Positions 35,921-44,828 of a stretch of 64,000 bases of DNA are shown here, in pieces. Source of the stretch: Bradyrhizobium manausense (GTDB lineage: Bacteria > Pseudomonadota > Alphaproteobacteria > Rhizobiales > Xanthobacteraceae). A program made the translations under genes and the position numbers. Location of the stretch: contig NZ_LJYG01000047.1 in the NCBI RefSeq assembly GCF_001440035.1, positions 179,862-243,861 of the forward strand, read 5' to 3'. The number at the start of each line of letters is the position of its first letter. Within the stretch, counting starts at the first letter, position 1. A model generated the notes under the pieces. That model had not been told where the DNA came from and searched no databases. It worked only from the letters and a program-made list of their open reading frames with translations.

Positions 35921-38900
35921 TCAGCCGAGCTCATCGAGCAACATTTTCGCCAGTTTTAGATCAAGCGTTTCGAAGCCCTCTCTAAACCAATCATACGCCT
36001 CCCCGAGTAATCCTCGGGCCCTGGCGCGCTCGCCTCGATCGCGCCAAAGCCGCGCCAGGCTCATGGCTGCCCGAAGCTCCCAGGATTTAGCCTGCTGTTC
36101 CCGCGCAACCGAGAGCGCGCGCTCGAAATGCGCTTCCGCGTTGCGGATATCGCGCTCGGGCGCAAGCAATGCGATTTCCCCGGCGATTCGACGAACATCG
36201 GATTCACACCACCTTTCTCCTGTCCCTTCAATCGTCGCCAAAGCTTCGGCCATGTATCGCCCTGCATCGTCGAACCGGCCGAGTTCCGCCATCGATTTTG
36301 CCATATGCGCTACATACCAGGGAACGAAAACGACAGAGCCGCTCGATCGCCAGGCCGCTATGCCTGACGGGATCATGGCGATCGCATCCGAGGCTTGACC
36401 GGTCAGCGCCCGTATGGCGCCACGGTGCATCATGCCGCCGCCTCTCCATTGCGCGGCGTTCTTCTCTGTCGCCATCGGAATGAGCTCGTCGAGATGCGCG
36501 TCGGCGGCTTGGTAATCCCCGCAATGGATAAAAGCATATGACGTGAAATAGAGCGAATACATCAAGGGTACGCCCTGACCGACCTCGCGCGCTTCTGCGA
36601 CCGCACTTTTCGCATCAGCGAGCGCGGCTCGGGGATATCCGAGCATCCAGCGGATCCACGAACGATAACAGAGCGCGGCGACCCGGATGTCCTGACCAAA
36701 TCGCGCCGAAAGCTGGCGATGTTCCGCGGGATTATAAGACGCGATCGCGCGATCGAACTGTGTGAGCGCTTCCGGAAGATTTCCTATCGTCGCCTGAGAT
36801 ACGCCAACGAGCCGTTGCCCAAGCATCTGCAGCGTAGCTTCCTTCTGCTCTTCGGCGCGCTCCAGAAATTGCGCAGCGAGCTCGGTCACAGTGCTCGCGT
36901 GAAAACCGTTAAAGTTCGCAACCCAGAAGCTATAAAGCACCGAGAACAGCAGAAATGGGTCCTCTGGAGCCTCGCCGCGCGTCTGTGCCTGTTCAATGAG
37001 CGTACGCGCACGAAGTGCGGCCGCTTTGGTTTCCGGTGCGCCATAGCCCCGGAAGTGCATGAGCGGGGTGATCAGCGCGACCTGCAACTTGATTTCCTCT
37101 CGCCTGAGAGCCGGTGTCGATGGCAAGGATGCAATCAAGGTCAGGGCCCGGTTGAGTTGCTCGGCGGCTTCGGGCAGGGCGGCCCGCTCCAACGATCGTT
37201 GTCCGGCCTTCGCCCAAAGCCCCGCCGCCTTCTCGATCAGCCCGGCATCAGAGCAATGGCGTGCCAATAGCTCCGGCTGACGCTCCACGATATCGGCAAA
37301 TCGGCCTTCGAGCGCCTCCACGATCTTTTTGTGCAACGCGCGGCGGTGTTCGCGCAACAGGGTGCTGTAAGCCGCGTCCTGCACCAAGGCGTGCTTGAAG
37401 AGGTAGTGCGCGTGCGGCGGGACGCCCTGACGGAACAACAAGCCGGCACTGATGAGCCGATGCAGAGCACTATCAAGGTCTGCCGGCGGCTTGCGGGCCA
37501 CCGCCTCGATGAGCGCATGTGAGAACTCGCGGCCGATCGCCGCTCCAATTTGCGCAAGCTCTTTTGCGGAACCAAGCCGATCGAGACGCGCCATCAACGA
37601 GGCGTGAAGTGTTGCGGGAATTTCGAGTTTCGGTGACGGAATCGCAGCCGTCGTTCGTCGCGCGTCTTCCTCGCTCTCCGCCTCCAGTATCGCCTTGGTC
37701 ATTTCCTCGATGAACAATGGAATGCCATCAGTCCGATCGATCAGGTCTTCGCGGATATCAGGCGAGAGAAATTTATTGCCGACAATTCGGTCAATAACGG
37801 CATCGATGTCGCGCCGACCGAGCCGATTGATGGTGACGGCTGTCACGTGTGGAAGGCTAATCCAGGGCGGCTGGAATTCTGGCCGGAAGGTAATGACGAG
37901 CAGAACGCGAAGCGCCTCGATTCGATCCACGATGCGGCCAAACAGTTCGAGACTGGTCGGATCAGTCCAGTGAGCATCTTCGAAGATCATCAATACAGGC
38001 GCGGATCGTGAGAGCGCCTCGATTTGCTTGAGAAGCGCCTCTAGGGTCTTTTGTCGACGTTGCTGCGGGTCAAAGGTCAGCGCCGGATAGCGGCCGTCGT
38101 TCGAAAGAGACAGCATTTCGGCCAGCAGCGCTGAATCCATTGGCGAAGTCGCGCTCTGCAAAAGCAACGCATCAAGCCGATCGAGCTTCGTCTTTATGGT
38201 GTCGTCGTGCTTCAATCCGGCGGCGCGCTCAAAGTGACCGATGACCGGCGAAAGGGCACTGTTCGTGCGCTGCGGCGAACAGAAGCAGCGTAGCCGTGCA
38301 TGCTGTTCCTTGCTGACCTCTTCCAGCAACGCTGCCGTCAGGCGAGATTTGCCGATGCCGGGTTCACCGCAGACCAGCACTGCCTGACCTTCGCCATTCT
38401 TTGCTCTCGACCAGCGCCGCAATAATAATTGCGATTCCTCGTCCCTTCCGACAAGCGACGTGAGGTCGCTGCGGTGAAATGCTTCGAACCGACCTTCCAC
38501 GGACGTTGGTCGAACCGCGGCCCAAACCTGCACCGCACCAGCAATGCCCTTCAATTCATTGAGACCGAGATCTCTTAGTTCGAAGAGATTGCCGAGAAGC
38601 TGTCTCGTTGCGTCCGCGATTACGACCATGTCCGGCTCAGCGAGCCCTTGCAGCCGCGCCGCGAGGTTCGGCGTCTCGCCGACAATGCCGCGCTCTTGCG
38701 CCTGTCCGGAGCCAACGAGATCACCGACCACAACCAGACCCGTGGCGATGCCCACGCGGGTCTGCAACGGCGTGCCGGTCTTCAGTTTCGTGACTTCCGA
38801 GACCAGCTCCAATCCTGATTGTACGGCCCTTTCGGCATCATCCTCATGAGCTTCGGGATAGCCAAAATAGACAAGCACGCCGTCGCCCATGTATTTTGCG

Positions 38901-39274
38901 ACGAAGCCGCCGTAGCGCTGAACAACTTCCGTGACGCATTTCTGGTAGGCCGAGATCAGCTTGCGCAGGTCTTCGGGGTCCATCCGCGTCGACAGAACCG
39001 TCGAGCCCACGAGATCACTAAACAGCACCGTGACTTGCCGCCGTTCGGCCGAGGTCTCTGCAACCGCTGCAGGCGACGGCGGCTGTCCCAGGGGTTCCTT
39101 TGCAAGCCCTGCAATGGCCGCGAGAAGCTTGATCCGGGCGCCGAGCGGAAGACCGAGCTCGCGCAAGTGATCCTGGGTCAGATGCGGCAGGACCGATTCA
39201 TCGATCGCGTTGTCGCGAAACGCCGCCTCGAAGCGCTCGAGACCGTTGTTCCGCAGCAAAGTTCCGAGGTCCAT
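35921..39274 (-). CDS. SAM / class III adenylate cyclase / AAA ATPase / TPR signalling protein
   Basis: A 1117-residue multidomain protein. Residues 1-60 form a SAM domain (LLRNNGLERFEAAFRDNAIDESVLPHLTQDHLRELGLPLGARIKLL). About 78-250 is a class III nucleotidyl cyclase (RRQVTVLFSDLVGSTVLS with the metal Asp; YMGDGVLVYFGYP). About 270-650 is a MalT-like STAND ATPase (VGRDEESQ; Walker A GEPGIGKS; IFEDAHWTDP). The rest is TPR-like helices. It probably makes cAMP in response to an unknown signal in the cytosol. The ATG at 39,274 begins the SAM domain; the open frame further upstream is not conserved-looking. Confidence 0.9.
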   Translation of the reverse strand: MDLGTLLRNNGLERFEAAFRDNAIDESVLPHLTQDHLRELGLPLGARIKLLAAIAGLAKEPLGQPPSPAAVAETSAERRQVTVLFSDLVGSTVLSTRMDPEDLRKLISAYQKCVTEVVQRYGGFVAKYMGDGVLVYFGYPEAHEDDAERAVQSGLELVSEVTKLKTGTPLQTRVGIATGLVVVGDLVGSGQAQERGIVGETPNLAARLQGLAEPDMVVIADATRQLLGNLFELRDLGLNELKGIAGAVQVWAAVRPTSVEGRFEAFHRSDLTSLVGRDEESQLLLRRWSRAKNGEGQAVLVCGEPGIGKSRLTAALLEEVSKEQHARLRCFCSPQRTNSALSPVIGHFERAAGLKHDDTIKTKLDRLDALLLQSATSPMDSALLAEMLSLSNDGRYPALTFDPQQRRQKTLEALLKQIEALSRSAPVLMIFEDAHWTDPTSLELFGRIVDRIEALRVLLVITFRPEFQPPWISLPHVTAVTINRLGRRDIDAVIDRIVGNKFLSPDIREDLIDRTDGIPLFIEEMTKAILEAESEEDARRTTAAIPSPKLEIPATLHASLMARLDRLGSAKELAQIGAAIGREFSHALIEAVARKPPADLDSALHRLISAGLLFRQGVPPHAHYLFKHALVQDAAYSTLLREHRRALHKKIVEALEGRFADIVERQPELLARHCSDAGLIEKAAGLWAKAGQRSLERAALPEAAEQLNRALTLIASLPSTPALRREEIKLQVALITPLMHFRGYGAPETKAAALRARTLIEQAQTRGEAPEDPFLLFSVLYSFWVANFNGFHASTVTELAAQFLERAEEQKEATLQMLGQRLVGVSQATIGNLPEALTQFDRAIASYNPAEHRQLSARFGQDIRVAALCYRSWIRWMLGYPRAALADAKSAVAEAREVGQGVPLMYSLYFTSYAFIHCGDYQAADAHLDELIPMATEKNAAQWRGGGMMHRGAIRALTGQASDAIAMIPSGIAAWRSSGSVVFVPWYVAHMAKSMAELGRFDDAGRYMAEALATIEGTGERWCESDVRRIAGEIALLAPERDIRNAEAHFERALSVAREQQAKSWELRAAMSLARLWRDRGERARARGLLGEAYDWFREGFETLDLKLAKMLLDELG

Positions 39275-39744
39275 GACGGAATTCCAGCTGCCTGCGTCTG
39301 CGCGCGTATTGTGAGCCAAATCTGCCGCCGGATCACGGATTTTGGCTATGCAGTATCGGCAAGCTTTATGTTGCGTCGCGCCATTTGTCGCAGCGCGCCG
39401 AGACATAGGCACCAAGCTTACTGATGAGCATGAAGCATTCTGCAGGCAGATCGCGTGACAGAACCAGGACAGGCGATTGGTAGTTGCAGAGAAATCCAAG
39501 CGTTCGCGAGTTGCCCTTGTATCCGGAATGGCCCCCAAGGCGGCGCGGAAACGGCACATACCGCTCCCTCTGCACCCCACCATCCGCCGCCGTAACGTCA
39601 CAATTCCTGCATTGATCGGGAGTAGTGATCGACATAGGATACCACCGTTGTTTTAATTGATGTTTTTGGAAGCACGCAGTCTGCTGGTGCGCAGTGGCTT
39701 TGCACTGACTAGCTGCCGACTTTTCTGCCCGGGGGAGGACAGAA
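39275..39744. other. Intergenic region between cyclase and AraC genes
   Basis: The 470 bp between these divergent genes include open frames on the minus strand (to 39,635) without any family motif or RBS. It presumably contains the promoters of both flanking genes. Nothing else is supported. Confidence 0.4.
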
Positions 39745-40752
39745 ATGCATTGGAGCAGAGTTCTCAGGTTTGCCGATCCTCAGGCAAGTCAGGCCGCCGT
39801 TCAGGGCGGTCAAGTCGAAATCGTCCCCATGGCAAGGGGGCGTTTCGACGTCGAGATGACGCAAATCGGCATAGACAGGGTGTGGATGCAGCGCTTCAAC
39901 GTGGCTCTGCCGCAAGTCGCCACAGCCACGACTGCTCGCGACCGCAAGGGCATTGGCTTTCTCATTGATTCCAACGCATCGGAGCTGCAGCACTGCGGCA
40001 TGGAGGTCACCCCAAACGACATTATCGTTGCGGGCTTCGATGTGCGGCATCAGCGATCTTCGTCCGACCTTCACTATGGAACCATGTCTGTTCCGGTGGA
40101 GGATTTTCCTCAGTTGTGCAGAACGATCATTGGCCGCGAGTTTCTCGAAGAACCGCACGCCGTGATTGTTCGTCCGGATCCCGCCTTGATGTCGCGACTG
40201 CTAAAGCTGCACAGGACCGTCGGGCAACTTGCCCTCGACACGCCCGACATACTGGACCTGCCCGATGTGCGCCGGGCATTGGAAGAACAACTGATTCACA
40301 TCATGGTTCGGTGCCTTGCCGACGGCGCCAGCATCGAAGCGACAGCAGGTGGCCGTCGCCATGACGCGATCGTCACGCGGTTCGAGGAATTTCTGGCCGC
40401 GAATCCTGACCGGCCTCTTTACCTTACCGAAATCTGCGCAGCCATCGGTGTCGCGGAGCGTACACTTCGCGCCTCCTGCGAAGAACACCTCGGCATGGGA
40501 CCGATCCGTTATCTGACGTTGCGCCGAATGCATCTCGTGCGCCACGCATTGTTGAGCGCTGATCCATCGAATTCGACCGTCACTCGCATTGTGACGAATC
40601 ATGGCTTTTGGGAGCTTGGAAGGTTTTCGGTTGCCTACCGCACGCTTTTTGGGGAGACGCCATCAGAGACATTGAGGCGTGCTGAGCCGGCCGCAATCGA
40701 CCTCAATCGTCCATCATCGCTGCCGGCCGCTCAAGCTCTCGCCTGCCGCTGA
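39745..40752 (+). CDS. AraC-family transcriptional regulator
   Basis: A 335-residue regulator. The C-terminal AraC HTH pair is clear: YLTEICAAIGVAERTLRASCEEHLGMGPIRYLTLRRMHLVRHALLS then TVTRIVTNHGFWELGRFSVAYRTLFGETPSETLRR. The N-terminal 220 residues are an unclassified sensor domain. Starts with GTGG-rich GGGGGAGGACAGAA before the ATG. It precedes the sulfatase gene and is a paralogue of the AraC protein at 43,686. Two TGCATAG-type sites lie just downstream, in front of the sulfatase. Confidence 0.9.
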   Translation: MHWSRVLRFADPQASQAAVQGGQVEIVPMARGRFDVEMTQIGIDRVWMQRFNVALPQVATATTARDRKGIGFLIDSNASELQHCGMEVTPNDIIVAGFDVRHQRSSSDLHYGTMSVPVEDFPQLCRTIIGREFLEEPHAVIVRPDPALMSRLLKLHRTVGQLALDTPDILDLPDVRRALEEQLIHIMVRCLADGASIEATAGGRRHDAIVTRFEEFLAANPDRPLYLTEICAAIGVAERTLRASCEEHLGMGPIRYLTLRRMHLVRHALLSADPSNSTVTRIVTNHGFWELGRFSVAYRTLFGETPSETLRRAEPAAIDLNRPSSLPAAQALACR

Positions 40753-40760
40753 AGCCTCCC

Positions 40761-40776
40761 TGACGAACCTGCATAG
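40761..40776 (+). promoter_or_regulatory. Putative AraC-regulon site 1
   Basis: TGACGAACCTGCATAG, one mismatch to the TGCCGA-N3-TGCATAG pattern found at 40875, 44652 and 49361. It lies about 226 bp before the sulfatase start. Confidence 0.4.
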
Positions 40777-40874
40777 TCCCCAGCCCGGGCCCAGAAATCG
40801 CGCGATTAGCACACGATCAGCGGCTCTCCGGCAAGCGGTCAGCAGCTCTTCGCGCCGCGGCAGTGATCAAATCC

Positions 40875-40890
40875 TGCCGAATGTGCATAG
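40875..40890 (+). promoter_or_regulatory. Putative AraC-regulon site 2
   Basis: TGCCGAATGTGCATAG, exact match to the shared pattern, 112 bp before the sulfatase start. The length of 16 bp suits one AraC-type monomer with two HTHs. Confidence 0.5.
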
Positions 40891-41001
40891 TACGGCACGC
40901 CGGCGTTGATGTAGTTTTCGCCGGACTGCCTTAGCGAAATCGTGGCCACACGAAATCAGGTCGCCGCATCTCTCGTTATCCGAAGACGATGGAGGTTGGG
41001 A

Positions 41002-42513
41002 ATGAGCAGAGACCTATCCGTTGGCTTGCTGGCATTGCTTTTGGCGGTGACGGCGACTGCTCCGGCATCCGCACAACAACCCCAAAAGCCAAACGTTGTT
41101 TTCATTCTCGCCGATAATGTCGGGTACGGCGATTTGGGGTCCTATGGCGGCGGAGAGTTGCGTGGCGCGCCAACGCCGCGTCTGGACCAATTGGCCCGCG
41201 AGGGATTACGGCTAACCCAGTATCTGGTCGAACCAGGCTGCACGCCGTCACGGGCCGCTCTTATGACCGGCCAATACTCGATCCGGAGTGGCTTATCACT
41301 TGTCGCTCTCGAGGGGACCCCCAATACGCTTTCCGCCCGTGCCTTCACCATGGGCGAGCTGTTCAAGGGCGCGGGCTATGCCACGGCAATTTTCGGCAAG
41401 TGGCATCTCGGCGGCGAACCGCAGAGCTTGCCGACTGCGCACGGTTTCGACGAGTTCTACGGCATCCCTCCGAATATTTCTTGGGACTCGGCAACCTACG
41501 TCAGCAGTATGGATCTGACGCATTCAGTCGCGGCCACTCCGGCTGAGCTTCTAGCTCGTGGGCCGCAAATCGTTGAAGCGACGGCCGGGGGAGCGCTGCG
41601 AGCCGTAAAGCCATTCACACCAGAGGTTCGCGCAAACATCGACTACGAACTGGTCGACAAGTCGATTGACTTCATGCGGCGGCAGAAGGCGGCAGGTAAA
41701 CCGTTCTTTCTCTATTTGCCGTTTTCTATGGGCCACGTGCCGAACTTGCCGTCAGCACAGTTTAAGGGCAAGTCGCGGATCGGCAACTACGGCGACAAGA
41801 TCATGGAGGGGGACTATCACGTCGGCCAAATCCTCGACACGTTGAAAGAACTTGGCGTTGACGACAGCACTATTGTCGTCTTCGCCTCCGACAACGGGCC
41901 GTTTGGTCAGGCCGGACGGGAGTTTGGCAATGATGGGACGCCCGATATGGGCAATTCCGGTCCCTTCCGTGGCGAGCTGGGGGAAGTGACGGAGGGCGCA
42001 ATACGGACGGCGGCCTTCGTCCGCTGGCCCGGAAAGGTCCAGCCGAACACCACCTCATACGCGATGTTCTCGATCATGGATTTCATGCCGACTTTCGCCC
42101 ACATTGTCGGTGGCACGATGCCAACTGATCGGCCTATCGACGGCGTGGACCAGACCGACGTGCTGCTAGGCAACAGCGCGGCGGGACATCGCGAAAGTCT
42201 CCTGAGCTTCATTGGTGCCGATCTGGTCGCTGCCCGATGGAAGCAGTGGCGCATTTACTTCACCGATATTCATCCGACCGGCGACGGACCTCAGCGGGAG
42301 CCCGGCGTTTTCTCGGCCAGTGCTCCGATGGCGGGCTACCCGAAGGTCTACAACATCGAGATGGACCCGCACGAGGACCTCATCGTGGGAGGAGTGTTTG
42401 CCTGGGTATCGGACCCTGCGCTCAAGCCGGTCTTTGAGTATTTGGAGACGGTCAAGAAATATCCCAATCCGCCCGCGCCGAACATCACGCAGTTCCATGG
42501 TGGCCGTGGTTAA
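41002..42513 (+). CDS. Arylsulfatase-type sulfatase, exported
   Basis: A 503-residue alkaline-phosphatase-superfamily sulfatase. A signal peptide (SRDLSVGLLALLLAVTATAPASAQ) precedes PNVVFILADNVGYGDLGSYGGG (metal site). The formylglycine motif C-T-P-S-R occurs in EPGCTPSRAALMTGQYSIRSGL, and GKWHLGG and FASDNGPFG follow. It would hydrolyse sulfate esters in the periplasm, with the Cys matured by a formylglycine-generating enzyme encoded elsewhere. GGAGGTTGGGA before the ATG at 41,002 sets the start. Control by the AraC regulator next door is likely from the shared motif. Confidence 0.92.
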   Translation: MSRDLSVGLLALLLAVTATAPASAQQPQKPNVVFILADNVGYGDLGSYGGGELRGAPTPRLDQLAREGLRLTQYLVEPGCTPSRAALMTGQYSIRSGLSLVALEGTPNTLSARAFTMGELFKGAGYATAIFGKWHLGGEPQSLPTAHGFDEFYGIPPNISWDSATYVSSMDLTHSVAATPAELLARGPQIVEATAGGALRAVKPFTPEVRANIDYELVDKSIDFMRRQKAAGKPFFLYLPFSMGHVPNLPSAQFKGKSRIGNYGDKIMEGDYHVGQILDTLKELGVDDSTIVVFASDNGPFGQAGREFGNDGTPDMGNSGPFRGELGEVTEGAIRTAAFVRWPGKVQPNTTSYAMFSIMDFMPTFAHIVGGTMPTDRPIDGVDQTDVLLGNSAAGHRESLLSFIGADLVAARWKQWRIYFTDIHPTGDGPQREPGVFSASAPMAGYPKVYNIEMDPHEDLIVGGVFAWVSDPALKPVFEYLETVKKYPNPPAPNITQFHGGRG

Positions 42514-42754
42514 TCTTTATACTGCACTTGTCTGCTAGCGGCCCGTTTGAGACGTGTGCGACTGCGTCGAGCAATGTCCGAGTTCGAAGGCGAAGCGGAG
42601 GGCAGATGCGCGCGCTGAGTTTTTCTCAGTTTGACCCTGAGCAGCCGCGCTGCCAAGAGAAGGTCGTCCGTGGCGCGGCCGGAAAAATACATCGTAGTTG
42701 CTCCTTCCCCGGCCGGAATGCGCAGGTCGGGGTCGTATTTTTGGCGACTCAGCC

Positions 42755-43519
42755 ATGGAAAATCTGACGCACTACCCTCCGCTTTTGTTCGTTGTTTCCC
42801 TTGTGGCGCTTTCAGTCGTTGCGGTCGCAGGATCCTGGCTACGCAGGCATTATCCGACCGCCAACCACGAGCAGAGCGAACATCTTGGTGTCATCCTTGC
42901 GGCTACCCTGACGTTGCTCGGCCTGATCATCGGTTTCAGCTTTTCGATGGCTGCCAATCGTTATGATCAGCGCAAGAATTTCGAGGAGGCGGAAGCCAAC
43001 GCCATTGGAACCGAAATATTACGTGCCGATTTTCTTCCCGCCGATGCCGCAAACGTCCGCAAGCTCCTTGCCGAGTACACGGGCCTGCGCATCCAGTTTT
43101 ATCTCAACAAGGATGACAACCAACGCAAGCAGATGGCCGAACGGACGACCCGGTTGCAAGCCGCTCTTTGGTCTGCAGTCCGACAATCCTCGGCTGCACA
43201 GCCGACGCCCGTGGAGGCGCTGGCAATCGCCGGAATGAACGATGTAATTAATTCGCAAGGCTATACACAGGCAGCGTTTTGGAATCGGATCCCCACTGCC
43301 GCATGGTTTTTCATGGCGATCATTGCGCTATGTTCGAATGCGTTGATGGGCTACCGAAGCGGCAAGGCCGGACCAAGGCTGCTGTTCGTGCTGCCGCTGA
43401 TCGTTTCGTTTGCCTTCCTCCTGATCGCCGATATCGATGCACCTCGCCATGGCCTGATTGAGGTGAGGCCGCAAAATCTTGAGAGCCTAGCGAACTCGCT
43501 CGGCGATATAGCACACTAA
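42755..43519 (+). CDS. DUF4239-like (bestrophin-like) membrane protein
   Basis: A 254-residue membrane protein. Two N-terminal TM segments (LLFVVSLVALSVVAVAGSWL; LGVILAATLTLLGLIIGFSFSMAANRYDQRKNFEEAEANAIGTE) match the DUF4239 start. Two or three more lie at the C-terminal end (TAAWFFMAIIALCSNALMGY; LLFVLPLIVSFAFLLIADID). The related bestrophins are anion channels, but a channel role is not shown here. The ATG at 42,755 is chosen because it directly precedes the first TM region. It sits between the sulfatase and the second AraC gene on the same strand. Confidence 0.7.
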   Translation: MENLTHYPPLLFVVSLVALSVVAVAGSWLRRHYPTANHEQSEHLGVILAATLTLLGLIIGFSFSMAANRYDQRKNFEEAEANAIGTEILRADFLPADAANVRKLLAEYTGLRIQFYLNKDDNQRKQMAERTTRLQAALWSAVRQSSAAQPTPVEALAIAGMNDVINSQGYTQAAFWNRIPTAAWFFMAIIALCSNALMGYRSGKAGPRLLFVLPLIVSFAFLLIADIDAPRHGLIEVRPQNLESLANSLGDIAH

Positions 43520-43572
43520 AGCCATCCGACGGGCAGCCGGCGCTCCACCGCATCTGCCATCCACCATCGAAG

Positions 43573-43588
43573 TTCCGAAACCGCATAG
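43573..43588 (+). promoter_or_regulatory. Putative AraC-regulon site 3 (weak)
   Basis: TTCCGAAACCGCATAG differs from the shared pattern at two fixed positions. It is 98 bp before the second AraC gene, so could serve cross- or autoregulation. Confidence 0.3.
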
Positions 43589-43685
43589 TCGAAAGTCGCT
43601 AACTGCCTGATGCTGTATCCGCGGCGAGGCCAGAGCGGTTCAAACAGGTCGCAAGAACTGTCCGCCGGCTCGACAGGGCGAGAAA

Positions 43686-44636
43686 ATGGCAGATGGTGGT
43701 ACACTCACCTTTACGCATCCGGACGGCTACGCGGCCGCCATCAGCGACGCCCGGCTCAACCTCACGATAACGGGAGCAGGGGATTTCAAGGCCCAGCTCA
43801 CGTGGCTGCGATTGCAACATCTGAAAATCTATCGATGTTGCGAAAGCCTCCCGCGCATTGGCTATATCTCGCTCTCTCCCGGACTGGCTTTCCTGTCGTT
43901 TCCCATCAAGGCGACATCAGCCATATGCGGTGGACTTTCCGTTCAAAAAGGCGACATCATTTTTTACAGTCCGGGCGAGCGCGTGCACCAACGATTCGAC
44001 GGTGGATGCCAATGGGGTCTGATCGTCCTATCGGCACAGCATTTCGCTGATTGCAGCCGGGCATTGGTCGGGAGATCGTTGGTCTCACCCGGCGCGAGCG
44101 GCCTCTGTCACCCTTCGCGAACGGAAATAGTGAGGTTTCGGCGTCTGTTCGGACAGGCCTGCCGTCTCGCCGAAAGCAGAACGCAAATCGCTGAACTCCC
44201 CGAGGTCGCGAGAGCACTGGAACAGGACATGCTTCACGCCATCGTTCATTGTCTCCCAAGCGAGCATGACGTGGTCAAAACACACAAGGCGAGAAGCCAT
44301 CACGCAGCCGTCATGGCTCGTTTCGAGGAAGCGCTCAGCAAACTTGCTGATGACCGGCCTAGCATGTCCAGGCTTTGCGCAGAGATCGGCGTGGCAGAGC
44401 GAACTCTCCGGATGTGTTGCGCCGAATTTCTCGGCATCAGCCCCACGCGCTACCTTCTGCTTCAGCGCCTGAACAGGGCCCGTGTCGCGCTACAACGAGC
44501 CAACCCTTCGACAACGAGCGTTGCGGAGATCGCCCGGGACCATCAATTCCTGGAGCTCGGGCGCTTTGCGGTGACGTATCGCATCACCTTTGGTGAATCG
44601 CCTTCCGTCACGCTGCAGCGGGATCCCCGAGCCTGA
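43686..44636 (+). CDS. AraC-family transcriptional regulator
   Basis: A 316-residue regulator with AraC HTH repeats at the C terminus (SMSRLCAEIGVAERTLRMCCAEFLGISPTRYLLLQRLNRARVAL; TSVAEIARDHQFLELGRFAVTYRITFGESPSVTLQR). It is a paralogue of the 39,745 product, sharing IGVAERTLR, the LGI/LGM-x-P-x-RYL segment and FLELGRF-type residues. The N-terminal sensing half (about 200 residues) is weakly similar. It is followed by an AraC-type site and the cytochrome gene. Confidence 0.9.
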   Translation: MADGGTLTFTHPDGYAAAISDARLNLTITGAGDFKAQLTWLRLQHLKIYRCCESLPRIGYISLSPGLAFLSFPIKATSAICGGLSVQKGDIIFYSPGERVHQRFDGGCQWGLIVLSAQHFADCSRALVGRSLVSPGASGLCHPSRTEIVRFRRLFGQACRLAESRTQIAELPEVARALEQDMLHAIVHCLPSEHDVVKTHKARSHHAAVMARFEEALSKLADDRPSMSRLCAEIGVAERTLRMCCAEFLGISPTRYLLLQRLNRARVALQRANPSTTSVAEIARDHQFLELGRFAVTYRITFGESPSVTLQRDPRA

Positions 44637-44651
44637 GCGGAATGCCGAACT

Positions 44652-44667
44652 TGCCGAAAGTGCATAG
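44652..44667 (+). promoter_or_regulatory. Putative AraC-regulon site 4
   Basis: TGCCGAAAGTGCATAG, exact match to the shared pattern, 162 bp before the multiheme cytochrome gene and directly after the second AraC gene. Confidence 0.5.
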
Positions 44668-44828
44668 CCGCAAGGGAGGGCTTCACCCAGTATTGCATGG
44701 TCGATTTCTGTCATTTCGCGATGAGCATCCCAGAGACATGAGGGTCAATATCTTGCATCCGCCTAGCTTGGGCGGATCTTCATTGCTCAGTTGTTCCATC
44801 GCAAGGAGCAAAAGCAATCGAGGACGTG

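Noticed and set aside
39366-39635. 89-codon minus-strand open frame between cyclase and AraC genes
   Set aside because: No RBS, no motif and overlapped by another open frame; not supportable.
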